This document shows, piece by piece, positions 23,926 to 34,078 of a DNA stretch of 64,000 bases. This DNA comes from Hymenopus coronatus. Lineage: Eukaryota > Arthropoda > Insecta > Mantodea > Hymenopodidae. The DNA lies in the NCBI GenBank assembly GCA_030762935.1, contig CM060897.1:111968176-112032175 (forward strand). The letters run 5' to 3'. Positions within the stretch are counted from its first letter, which is position 1. Each line of letters begins with the position of its first letter. Both the position numbers and the translations under genes were made by a program. Below the pieces are notes generated by a model. That model searched no databases. It worked only from the letters and a program-made list of their open reading frames with translations, and was not told where the DNA came from.

Positions 23926-24398
23926 TTATTTTTTTATTTTTTAGTTTTTAATTGGTAGCTTAACGTCCTTTAATATATGAATGACATTGGTGAAATGATG
24001 CTCAAATAATCTCGGAGTTAATGGAGCTTAATGCTACTCTACATTTGTCTTCTCAGGATAAGGCACAACTCTGGGGGTGGGGGGGACTTAACCTCACACT
24101 AACCAAGATTCGAACTCGCGACCTCTTGAGAATAACTGCTTAAGTGCGTCTAGGGAATACTTTCTCACATGTGTTAGGTTTCAAGTCTGAAAATATGCGT
24201 GTACAGCCTATTATACAACTCCGGCATATAATTTCATTAGCGTCCATGGCAACGTTTAGTTCAATTAACAGACAATTAAAAGCGACGCAAATAACATTGA
24301 AAATGAATGTGTCGATACACATTCTGGGCTTGCTTCACCAAAATGTATTCCTTTAGCTGTATCTGCCCATTCGTCAGAGGACACAATAGTGCTTACTT
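23926..24398 (-). other. Single-copy region with a possible tRNA-like SINE head
   Basis: The minus strand near 24105-24150 has AGGTCGCGAGTTCGAATC, a B-box-like sequence, followed by a body with a GGGGGTGGGGGGG complement. It could be the decayed head of another SINE. The rest is unassigned. Confidence 0.35.
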
Positions 24399-24440
24399 GT
24401 TCAGCTGATGTGTTCCACTCACATGACTTTCTCGTAAGTA
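24399..24440 (-). repeat. Family A, terminal-hairpin stub
   Basis: GATGTGTTCCACTCACATGA followed by CTTTCTCGTAAGTAG; the rest is deleted. Confidence 0.65.
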
Positions 24441-24547
24441 GAAACAAGCTTCTCAAGTTGCAACCTGGGAAGGAAGCCATATACTTTGAACTTAAATTAT
24501 AAGTTTTGTATTTAATATAACTTTCTGCCTGAGTTTTGCTTAAAAGT

Positions 24548-24616
24548 AAAAAAATCTGATGTGCTCAATTCACATGACTTTTTTACATATCTGTAACAAT
24601 TATTATTAGTAAGTTT
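24548..24616 (-). repeat. Family A, tail stub
   Basis: The tail hairpin and about 50 bases of a minus copy, interrupted by the head of the next plus copy. Confidence 0.75.
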
Positions 24617-25500
24617 ATTACTTTCTCTATACATATGTACGTAGTGTATAGAGAAGGTATTGTATTGTACCCAAAAATTCGATACCGAGATTTCACCGGA
24701 AATATATGTTTTGAGACGCCCTGAATCCAAAAAAAAGCATTTTTAGAAAAATGTCCGTGTGTGTCCGTCTCTGTGTATAATGTGTGTGTGTCTATGGGCA
24801 GCATAGCTCAAAAACGAAAAGACCGTTAAATACTAAACTTGGTATTTAAGTTTAGTATCTTCCAAGGATGCGACACGAAGACTTTCAAGAAAATCCCCCC
24901 ACACCAAACTACCCTTTACGTGGAACGTTTTTCGAAAGTTTTGATTTTCTCAAAAATGACTCTAACGATTTTGATTAAAATATCATATATTAAAGATATA
25001 TACTTGACAAATAATATGTATATCTTGAATTTTCTGGGAATAGCCTCTGAAGACTACTTTATTCTGGAGGAATTTTACGGAACTTTGTGTAACTGGTAAA
25101 CCGTAAGATACAGACAAAAACTTACCATACAAAAAATGTAGAGCACATTAAAACACACAATCTAAGTTATAAATTTTTTTTTCGTGGAGTTGATCGTTTT
25201 TTAGATATTCCTTGTTTTTTGTTTCAGCCTTAAAAATCTTGTACTTTTCACATACAGGAATTTATCAACTCCTGTCCATACAAACAAAGGAACTTCAGTC
25301 ACATAGCAAACATCTTTTGCTATCACTTTAACATATGTTACACCCTTGTTTCGCTTCTATTACAGGGAAGCAAGTAGTAAGACCATTTCTGCTAATTTTT
25401 TCTCACTTAGCATGAAGTAAATAGAAGCATAAACTTTTTAACAAAAAATTGTTGCAGAGATATAGAGAAAGTCATGTGAATGGATTACGTCAGATTTTTT
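24617..25500 (+). repeat. Family A, reference copy
   Basis: The cleanest full copy. Head palindrome 24620-24656 (ACTTTCTCTATACATATGTA and its return arm). Leader with CGATACCGAGATTTCACCGG. Slot of GTGTGTGTGTCTATGGGC (24780-24800). Hairpin block AAATACTAAACTTGGTATTT (24828-24847), then GATGCGACACGAAG. The core has CTCTAACGATTTTGATTAAA and GGAATAGCCTCTGAAGAC. The tail ends GTCATGTGAATGGATTACGT, CAGA and a T-run. A minus-strand-free 87-codon frame (24839-25099) is shared with other copies. Family class is unproven. Confidence 0.92.
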
Positions 25501-25529
25501 TTAATTGGGGGAGAGGGGAGTGTTAGGGA

Positions 25530-25797
25530 AAGTGAAAAGGAATGTGTGAACAGTATAACTGAAAACGAAAACTCGGATAAATACCAAACTTGAAACTTAT
25601 GTTCATTTTCTTCCAAAGATACGACACGAAGATATTCAAAAATATCCTGCAGTCCTAAATCACATTTAAAAGAAATATTGTTTGATGTTTACAATTTTCT
25701 AAAATGTGGCTAATGAGTTTACCATATAATAAAGACACTTACATATATATCCTAGGTTTTCTAGGAAAAGCAGTGAAATCCTATTTTATTCGTTGTA
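25530..25797 (+). repeat. Family A, left part of an outer copy
   Basis: S block to the TTTATTCG block of the core, interrupted in a T-run by the next copy. The right part is at 26700-26790. Confidence 0.75.
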
Positions 25798-25941
25798 TTT
25801 TTACTTTCTCTACATTCACTATGTACATAGTGTATAGAGAAGGTGTTGCACTCCACCAAAAAAATCGATACCGAGATTTCACCGGAAATATATGTTTTAG
25901 GGTTCCCTGTATCCAAAAAAAGTATTTTCAGTAAGAGGTCC

Positions 25942-25973
<32 letters not shown>

Positions 25974-26698
25974 CCGTTTGCCAGTGTGTCCGTGTATCTG
26001 TGAACACGAACTCAAAAACGAAAAGTCGGCAAAATACCAAATTTGGTATTTAAGTTTAGTATCTTCCAGGGATGCACAAGAAGATTTTGAGAAAATCCCC
26101 CACCATAAACTACCCTTTACATGGAACTTTTTTCGAAATTTTTGATTTTCTAAAAAATGGCTCTAACAATTTTGATTAAAATATCGTATATTAACGATAT
26201 TTACCAGACGAATAAAATGTATATTTTTAATTTTCTGGGAATAGCCTCTGAAGACTACTTTATTCTGAGTGAATTTTACGCAATTTTGCATAACTGTTAA
26301 ACCGTAAAGGATAGATAAAAACTTACGACCCAAAAATGTAGAGCACGTTAAAAATACACAATTTATATTATATACATTTTTTTTCGTGGAGTTTATTATC
26401 TTTTACATATTCCTTGTTTTTTTTTTGTTTCATCCTTAAAACCTTATTCTTTTCTCATACAAGAGTTTCTCAACTCCTGTCCATACAAATAAAGGAACTT
26501 CAGTGACATAGCAACCAACTTTGACTATGACTTTAACCTATAGTACTTCCTTATTTCGCTTGTACTTACAAGGAAGCAAGTATGAAGACTATTTCTGCTA
26601 ATTTTACTCGATTAGCTTGAAGTAGACGCACAAGCTTTTTAACAATAATTTGTTTCAGGGAAGTAGAGAAAGTCATGTGAATGTAACACATCAGATGT
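25798..26698 (+). repeat. Family A, nested full copy
   Basis: Head palindrome begins ACTTTCTCTACATTCACTAT at 25803. The slot is a GT tract (25939-25970). Tail ends GTGAATGTAACACATCAGAT. It sits inside another family A copy. Confidence 0.9.
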
Positions 26699-26699
26699 T

Positions 26700-26790
26700 T
26701 TATAATTTGTATAAATGTATAAATTAAACCATAGAAAAAATGCAGATCTCTTTAAATTACACTATGATTCCAAATAATATTTTATAGTAT
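26700..26790 (+). repeat. Family A, right part of the outer copy
   Basis: Resumes with ATAATTTGTATAAATG and ATGCAGATCTCTTTAAATTA, the blocks expected next after the interruption at 25797. Confidence 0.65.
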
Positions 26791-27035
26791 CACCCGAGGA
26801 ATCTGTTATTAGTGCTTAGAATTGCTTAATACTTAGTCAATGGAACTATATCGAATGATAGCTTCCAGTTGTTAAACATTTTCCTATCTTTATTTTCTAG
26901 GTGTCTGTAAAGAAATGCGTAGAATTAATGGAAAAAAAAAACAAAAAAGAAAAAACAACGTTCGTAAGAATAGTTCTTCTACCCGATAATACATAATAGA
27001 ATGCAGAGAGTCCAGTGGATATAACATTTTCTTAC

Positions 27036-27292
27036 AGGTGGGAAGGTATTGTATTCCATCCAAAAATCGATACTGAGATTTCACCGGAAACACATGTTCC
27101 GGCACCCCCCTAATCCATAAAGCATTTTAGATAAACATCCATGTGTGTATGTGTGTGTGTGTGCGTGGGCAGCATATCTGAAAAATGGCTAATTTTTTTT
27201 ATTAAAATCTGTTGTATTTAAAATATTTACATCACAAATAAGATGTATATATATTGGATGGATTTTTCCGAAGTTTGCATAACTGGTAATCC

Positions 27293-27346
<54 letters not shown>

Positions 27347-27737
27347 AAACTTATTGCACAAAAAATGTATATCTCCTTAAAACACACAATTTATCTCATA
27401 TACATTTTTTCGTGTAGTTGACCGTTTTCGAGATATTCCTTGTTATGGGTTTCAGTTTTAAAATACTTAAATTGTTCTCATAAGGGCACTTGTCAACTCC
27501 TAGCCACGCAAAGAAACGGGTATCAATTCCATAGCAACCACATTTTAAAACATTTGACTGTCGGTTGAGCCTAGTGTATTCTCTTATTTCCCTTCTACTT
27601 ATAAGGAACTAAGTAATAAGACCGTTTGATGGTGTGTATCTCGATTTGCATGAAGTGGACAGAAGAATAAGCTTATTAACAATAATTTGTTACAGAACTG
27701 TAGAGAAAATCATATGAATGGTACTCGTCATATTTTC
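27036..27737 (+). repeat. Family A with GA expansion
   Basis: Head truncated to GGAAGGTATTG. The S block is deleted after GGCAGCATATCTG. The GAGATAGACAAAA motif of other copies is replaced by a long GA tract (27296-27346). Tail intact. Confidence 0.85.
27296..27346. repeat. (GA)n microsatellite
   Basis: About 50 bases of GA at the position where other family A copies read CCGTAAGAGATAGACAAA. Confidence 0.95.
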
Positions 27738-28155
27738 AGAAAAAAAAAAAAACTCCGTGTGTGTCTGTGGGTAGCTTTCTCAAAAACCAAAAGTGGGTTA
27801 AATACCAAACTTGGTAGCTAAGCTTAGTATTTTCCAAGGATGCGACATGAAGATGTTCAGGAAAACCCCCTTATCCCCACTTTACATGGCATTTTTGAAA
27901 ATGATGACTATCAAAAATGGCTCTAACTATTTTGATTAAAATGCCGTGTATTTAAGTTATTTTCATTAAAAATGAAATGTACATCTTGAATTTTCTGGGA
28001 ATAACCTCAGAAGACTCTTTATTTTGAATGAATAGTGCAATACTTTATATAACTGATAATCCTTAAGAGATAGACAAACATTTACCATATAGAAAATGTA
28101 GATCTCGTTAAAATGCACAATTTTATGTAATATATCTGTTTTTGTAGAGTTGGGC
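27738..28155 (+). repeat. Family A, slot-to-core fragment
   Basis: Begins CCGTGTGTGTCTGTGGGTAG and stops at TTTTTGTAGAGTTG, where a minus fragment is fused. Confidence 0.8.
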
Positions 28156-28306
28156 TATGCTGCTCACAGACACACAGACACACACACACGACCTTTTTTG
28201 GATTCAGGGGGACCCAAAACATATATTTCCGGTGAAATCTCGGTATCGAATTTTTGGATGCCTTACAGTGTCTTCTCTATACACTATGCACACAGTACGT
28301 GTATAG
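28156..28306 (-). repeat. Family A, slot-to-head fragment
   Basis: From GGCTATGCTGCTCACAGACA through the leader to a complete head palindrome (28270-28305). Confidence 0.85.
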
Positions 28307-28485
28307 CAAGCGTCCTAGCCTGGGTAACTTTGTTTTATCATTTTCGCATTTTATTGCGAGCCATTAATGGAATTGCCAATTTGCTTAATTTTTATGTAGC
28401 TAAGCCTAAGTGTTTTGTTACAAAGCGATTATTTTGCATCATAAAATACGCTTTGTATAACATTTCTGTCAGTAAAACGCTGGAG
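28307..28485 (+). other. Open frame ending at a consensus splice donor
   Basis: In single-copy DNA, a plus-strand frame (peptide start SVLAWVTLFYHFRILLRAIN) stays open for about 60 codons and runs into GCTGGAG/GTAAGT at 28485/28486, a textbook donor. No matching acceptor was found at its left edge, which is repeat-derived. It may be a chance frame. Confidence 0.18.
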
Positions 28486-28744
28486 GTAAGTATTTTGCGG
28501 TTTTTGTAATTAATACTTGTTTAATTATTTTGTGATGTGTTGTATCTATTCAAGCGTTGCCAAGAAGCCAGACGCTCTCCTTAATTGGAATTTTATGCTT
28601 TGTACGAGATATTAATCAAGAACAAGGAGAGTGCAAATTAGTCAATGGAATCTTTTGGTTACTTGCATTTAGGGTAGTTATTAGTTTTTATAAAAGCTAA
28701 ATAAATTTAATTGCATATTAGGAGTTATACCATTAATATAACTT
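28486..28744. other. Single-copy sequence
   Basis: AT-rich; nothing recognised. Confidence 0.4.
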
Positions 28745-28965
28745 TTTTTTATTTTCTTTTAAATAAAAAAACAGTTCCAGAGTCTGGTTGGGATTCCAGC
28801 ACTGTATACCCCTTTTTACATTTTCCTAAATTTACTGTTTAGCTGTTCCAATACACACACGTAAACGCATTTCTTAAGCAACCATCGTCGAACCGACGAT
28901 CCCCTGCGCCACGAAGCACCAAAGCGAGACACTTTAGCGTGCTCAGGCATCGGGATTGGCAGAAC
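28745..28965 (-). mobile_element. SINE E copy
   Basis: The minus strand reads GTGTCTCGCTTTGGTGCTTC, GCAGGGGATCGTCGGTTCGA, then a GTGTGTATTGGAACAG body and a 3' end with CCAGACTCTGGAACTG and a T/A-rich tail. It matches 29985-30215 block for block. Confidence 0.75.
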
Positions 28966-28969
28966 TTTA

Positions 28970-29850
28970 AACATCTGATGTGCTACACTCGCATGACTTT
29001 TACTAACTGTTCTAAAAACATATTTTTTACAATAGATCATTATTCTTTCTACACAATGCTAATCGAGATAAGCTTTAGAAGAATTCACTTATTACTTAGT
29101 TCCCTATAAGTGGAAGGGAACTTACGGAATACAGTAATCTGAAGCGATATCAAATGTTTTAAAAGTTGCTATGCGATTATCATTGAAATTGGCTCCTTTA
29201 CTTGGCCAGGAGTAGACCAAAGGGAAAGCAGACATTTCCTGTCTAAGAAAAAAATTTAAAATTGAAACCAAAACATGAAATATCTAGGAAATGGGCAAAT
29301 CTACAACAAAAATACATATGACATAAATTGTGTGTTTTAACGAGATTCATATGTTTTGTATAGTAGGATATTGTCTATTTCTTACGGTTTAACCGTTATG
29401 CAAAAGTCTATAAACATCAACCAGAATAAAGTGGTCTTCAGAGGCAATTCCCAAAAAAATTCAAAATATACAATTTTATTTGCCTTTTGAATAACTTTAA
29501 TATACGGTATTTTAATCAAAATCGTTAGCGCCATTTTGAGAAAACCGAAATTTTCAAAAACATTTCCATAGAAAGAGTAATTTGAGTTGGGTCGATGTCC
29601 TTGAAAATCTTCGTATCGCATCCTTGGAAGATACTAAATTTAAATACCAGGTTTGTATTTAACGACTTTTTAGTTTTTGAACTATGCTGTCACACACACA
29701 CGTACACTCACAGACCTTTTTCTAATTTTTTTTATTCAGGGGGCTGTCAAAACGTATATTTCCGGTGAAATCTCGGCTTTGAATTTTTGGGTGCAATACA
29801 ATACCTTCTCTATATACTATGTACATAGTATGTGTAGAGAAAGTAAAAAT
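28970..29850 (-). repeat. Family A, full copy
   Basis: Tail hairpin GATGTGCTACACTCGCAT, complete core, short ACACACACACACG slot, head palindrome at about 29806-29845. Confidence 0.9.
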
Positions 29851-29984
29851 AAAGCTAGGAAAAACTCGATAAAATAATATAAATCAATGCTAATCCCCAA
29901 TGCACTTTATAGATCAGAAACATGGACAACTCATAACACAAAAGAAGAATACAGATAGCAGAAATGAAACTCCTAAGGCCAAGA

Positions 29985-30215
29985 CGGTCCCCATAGCCAC
30001 GCTCCCTAAGGCGTCTCGCTTTGGCGCTTCGTGGGCAGGGGATCGTGGTTTCGAGTCCCGCCTTGGGCTTGGGTGTTATATATTTGTGCAATGTGTATAT
30101 GTTTGTGTGGAGGAACAGTAAAAACCAGTAATCATACAGTGGGGAATGTAAATAGGGGATACAGCGCCGGAGTCCTGACCAGACTCCGGTACTGTTTTAA
30201 ACAAAAGACAAAAAA
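29985..30215 (+). mobile_element. SINE E copy
   Basis: Blocks GCGTCTCGCTTTGGCGCTTC, GCAGGGGATCGTGGTTTCGA (B-box-like with one extra base), a TGTGGAGGAACAG body and an end with CCAGACTCCGGTACTG followed by an A-rich CAAAAAAC tail. Confidence 0.78.
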
Positions 30216-30224
30216 CAAAAAAAC

Positions 30225-30545
30225 AAAAAAAAGGCAATGGTGGGACACAAGAATGAATAGTCGTCCTCAGTGGAAGAGGGAGGGACAACATACTAGTCTC
30301 CGGCTTCCAAGTTCACGGGTTCAAACTCGGCGGAGTGATGGATTTTTTCCGGCGTAAAAATCCATTTGCATGGTCTCCTTCGGAAGGGATGTAAAGCAAT
30401 TGATACCGTGACGTATATTTAAGACACGTAGACGCCTCACGCCTTTATAAAGAGGCCTATGAGCAAAATTAAGCAGTATTTTACGCCCAATATAGATTGG
30501 GACCCTAAGAACCGCAGCAGCTAAAAACACGCATGAGTAAAACAT
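30225..30545 (+). mobile_element. SINE D, diverged copy
   Basis: Decayed tRNA-like head with CGGGTTCAAACTCGG at about 30318, body GTCTCCTTCGGAAGGGATGT and AGAGGCCTATGAGC, ending near AAACACGCATGAG. Confidence 0.75.
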
Positions 30546-30547
30546 AT

Positions 30548-31368
30548 TATAAAAAATTTGATGTGCTCCATTCACATGCCCTTCTCTAAAACTCCGTAAA
30601 AATTATTTTTAATAAGCACATTCTTCTACCTGCTTCATGCTAATTGATATAAACAGCAGAAAGGGTTTTATTACTTAGTTCCTTATAGGTAGAAGGAAAA
30701 CAAGAGGATACACTATGCTAAACCGCAGTCAAATGTTTTAAAACGTGGCCAGCTGTTGACAAGTTCTCATATGACAAAAGTTTTTTAAATCTGAAACAAC
30801 TAACAAGAAATATCTCAAAAATGGTAAATTGCACGAAAATAACATATATGATATGAATTGTGTGTTTTAATATGATGTACATTTTTGTATAGTAGGTTTT
30901 TGTGTATCTCTTACGGTTTACCAGTTACGCAAAATTCAGCAAAATTCATTCAGAATAAAGAGGTCTTTAGAGGCCATTCCCAGAAAATTCCAGATATACA
31001 TTTTACTTGCCATATAAGTATCCTTAATATACGGAATTTTAATAGAAATCGTTAGAGCCATTTTTGAGAAAATCTAAATTTTCAAACTTTTTTCCAAGTA
31101 AAGAGTAGTTTTGGGGTAGGGGGCTTTTGCTCAAAACCTTCGTGTCGCATCCCTGGAAGATACTAAACTCATATACCAAGTTTGGTATTTTACCTACTTT
31201 TCGGTCTTGAGTTATCATGGTCACGGACACACGGACACACTGACATTCTATAAATGATTTTTTTTTTTTGATTTAGGAGACCCTAAAAACGTATATCTCC
31301 AGTGAAATCTCAGTATCAAATACCTTCTCTATACACTATTTACATAGTACGTATAGAGAAAGTAAAAG
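30548..31368 (-). repeat. Family A, full copy
   Basis: Tail hairpin GATGTGCTCCATTCACAT, slot ACACGGACACACTGAC, head palindrome 31325-31363 with the leader partly lost. Confidence 0.88.
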
Positions 31369-31712
31369 CAGATTCGATAAGACATTTTATGTGTTCCATT
31401 TGCATAGCTTTCTCTACCTGCTCTGCAAACAAACTTCTTACAAAAGTTAATTCTTCTTTCTGCATCTTGCTAGTGGATACAAACATTACAGAATCTTCTT
31501 ATTGTTTAGTTCCTTATAAATAGAAGAGAACTAAAGGAATACTCAAGTCTAAAGCGAGTCAAATATTTTTAAAGCTATCACTATGCAAAGGTCATTGAAA
31601 TTCGCTTCTTCGCATTATCAGGATAAAACAAAAGAAACAATGGCGACTTCATGTTTGAGAAAAGTATAATTATTTTAAAACTGAAACCAATAACACGGAC
31701 GATTCCTTTAAA
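31369..31712 (-). repeat. Family A, tail half
   Basis: From TATGTGTTCCATTTGCAT to the AACCAATAACACGGACGATT block, where an AAT/AAC microsatellite begins. Confidence 0.8.
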
Positions 31713-31717
31713 GAATG

Positions 31718-31745
31718 TAATAATAATAATAACAACAACAACAAC
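31718..31745. repeat. (AAT)n(AAC)n microsatellite
   Basis: Trinucleotide run joining a family A fragment to a GC-rich block. Confidence 0.9.
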
Positions 31746-31935
31746 TGCATGGCACTACGGCTCACAAGGAACCTTGGCCTAGCGCCCCCATCTCGGTCAG
31801 AGACAGACATCATGGATGGGGTGCAGTATTGGAGGGATAGAGGTGGTCAGAGCCTCAAACCCTCCCGGCCGGTTAATGCGGTACTCTTGACTTGGAGCCG
31901 CTACTTCTCCATCAAGGAGCTTCTCACTTGCGTAT
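31746..31935. other. GC-rich block of unknown origin
   Basis: A 190-base island distinctly richer in G+C than anything around it (CTAGCGCCCCCATCTCGGTC; CCTCCCGGCCGG). It is bounded by an A-rich microsatellite and a family A tail. Probably a piece of another retroelement; the 62-codon frame across it is not recognised. Confidence 0.35.
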
Positions 31936-32060
31936 AAAGAAGGAAGTAATAAGATCATTCAGATAATATTTATCATTAAGTAGATAAAAGAATAATCTTT
32001 TGTAAGAAAAGTTTGTTCGTAACACCTAGTGAAAGTCATGTGAACGGTTCCCTCATTTTT
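31936..32060 (+). repeat. Family A, tail fragment
   Basis: Last ~125 bases of a plus copy, ending GTCATGTGAACGGTTCC. Confidence 0.75.
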
Positions 32061-32061
32061 T

Positions 32062-32175
32062 CTTCGATTCATGAATTTCCAAAGCATGCATTTTCGGTGA
32101 AATCTCGGTATCGAGTTTTAATATACAATACATGATTTAACTATTATGTGCATACCTAGTACTCGTTAGAGGAAA
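32062..32175 (-). repeat. Family A, leader and decayed head
   Basis: CATTTTCGGTGAAATCTCGG followed by a worn head palindrome. Confidence 0.65.
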
Positions 32176-32352
32176 TAAAAACCAAAAGTTGGCTAAATAC
32201 CCACCGTCATATTTTAAGTTCAGAACTTCCAAGTATCAACCACAAATTACCCTTTGCATTAAACATTTATCCAAAAGCTTTATTTTTCATAAATAAATGT
32301 CGATTTTGATTAAAATACTAAAACCTAATTTATTTTCATAATAAATTATACA
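32176..32352 (+). repeat. Family A, S-block and core fragment
   Basis: AAAACCAAAAGTTGGCTAAA to TTATTTTCATAATAAATTAT, cut by the next head in a T-rich stretch. Confidence 0.7.
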
Positions 32353-33785
32353 TACTTTTACTTTCTCTACACATACTATGTACATAGTGTATAGAGAGGG
32401 CATTGTATTGCACCCAAAAATTCGATACCGAGATTTTACGGAAAAAATATGTTTCAGAACCCCCTGAATTCAGGAAAAGCATTTTATAAAAATGTGTGTC
32501 TGAGTGAGTGAGTAAGTGAGTGCGTGAGTGAGTGAGTAAGTGAGTGAGTAAGTGAGTGAGTGAGTGAGTAAGTGAGTGCGTGAGTAAGTGAATGAGTAAG
32601 TGAGTGAGTGAGTGAGTGTGTGAGTGAGTGAGTGTGTGAGTGAGTAAGTGAATGAGTGAGTGAGTGAGTGCGTGAGTGAGTGAGTAAGTGAGTGATTGAG
32701 TGAGTGAGTAAGTGAATGAGTTAGTGAGTAAGTGAGTGAGTGAGTGAATGAGTAAGTGAGTAAGTGAGTGAGTGAGTAAGTGAGTAAGTGAGCGAGTGAG
32801 TGAGTGAGTGTGTGAGTGAGTAAGTGAATGAGTAAGTGAGTGAGTAAGTGAATGAGTGAGTGAGTAAGTGAGTGAGTGTGTGAGTGCGTGAGTGAGTGCG
32901 TGAGTAAGTGAGTGTGTGAGGGAGTGAGTGAGAGAGTAAGTGAGTGTGTGAGTGAGTGAGTGAGCAAGTGAATGAATGAGTGAGTGAGTGAGTAAGTGAG
33001 TGTGTGAGTGAGTGAGTGTGTGAGTGAGTGAGTGAGTGAGTGAGTGAGTGAGTGAGTGAGTGAGTGAGTGAGTGTATGCATCATACCTCACAAAAGTCCT
33101 TTAAATTCCAAACTTGGTATTTAAGTTTGGTATCTTTTAAGGATGCGAAAGAAGATTTTCAAGAAGATCCTCCCATCCCAAACTACCCTTTACATCGAAT
33201 ATTTGTCGAAATTTTTTTTATTTTCTCAAAAATGGCTATTTCGATGTTGATTAAAATATTTTTATGACTGACCAAATGCGTATCTAAAATTTTCTGGGAA
33301 TAGCCTCTGAAGACCACTTCATTCTGGATGACATATGTAACTAGCAAACCGTAAAATATACCTATACAAGAACTTATTACACAAGAAATATAGATCTCCT
33401 TAAAACACACATTTATATCATATACATTTTTTGTAGAGTTAACCGTTTTCGAGATAATGCGGATTATTGGTTTCAATTTTAGCCACTTAAACGTTTCTCA
33501 AATGGGAAGATATCTTTCTTCGTTTCCCGTTTGGTTATTCCGGTAAGCAAATATATTGGAATTTCAAAATGTTCGCATGGCAACCTATTTTAAAGGACGA
33601 GACTATCGCTTTAGCCTGTGCATTTTCTTATTTCACTTCTATGTACAAGAAAGCTAGTAGTTAGACTAATTCTGCTTATGTTTATCTTGATTAGCATGAT
33701 GTATATAACAGATTAATGTTTCGAATAAAAAGTTTGCTTACCGAACAGCTAGAGGACATCATGTGACTGGAATACATTAGTTTTT
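32353..33785 (+). repeat. Family A with a giant tetranucleotide expansion
   Basis: Normal head (ACTTTCTCTACACATACTAT), leader, core and tail, but the microsatellite slot is occupied by a ~574-base TGAG array, making the copy about 1.4 kb long. Tail variant GAACAGCTAGAGGACATC. Confidence 0.92.
32501..33074. repeat. (TGAG)n minisatellite-like array with ordered variants
   Basis: Tetranucleotide array with interspersed TAAG, TGTG, TGCG and TGAA variants that recur at irregular spacing. The minus strand reads as a 204-251 codon Thr-His-Ser-Leu frame, which is a by-product of a 4-base unit having no stop in any phase. Confidence 0.97.
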
Positions 33786-33942
33786 GCCCTTCTACTTTCA
33801 AGGACCAAGTAATAAGGACAATTTCTGCTAATATTTATCTCGATTATCATGAAATAGATAGAAGAACAAGCTTTTTACCAATAATTTGTTACTTAGATGT
33901 TAAGAAATTCATGTGAATGGAACACGTCGGATTTTTATTTTG
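33786..33942 (+). repeat. Family A, tail fragment
   Basis: TTCTACTTTCAAGGACC to TTCATGTGAATGGAACACGT and a T-run. Confidence 0.8.
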
Positions 33943-33954
33943 AAACTTCAGTGT

Positions 33955-34078
33955 ATAGCCCTTTTTGTTTGTTTACTTATGGACGCTCTTAACTGCTGCG
34001 GTTCGCAGCGCCCATCTATATTGGACGTTAAAGACCACTTAATTTTGCTCGAAGGTCTCTTTATCAGACGCACACCAC
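33955..34078 (-). mobile_element. SINE D, 3' fragment
   Basis: Only the last third of SINE D remains: TATGGACGCTCTTAACTGC, GACCACTTAATTTTGCTCGA, CTCTTTATCAGACG. Confidence 0.75.

Noticed and set aside
32336..33091. A 204-251 codon minus-strand frame of Thr-His-Ser-Leu repeats
   Set aside because: It is translation of the TGAG microsatellite, which is stop-free in several phases. It is embedded in a family A copy and has no gene context.
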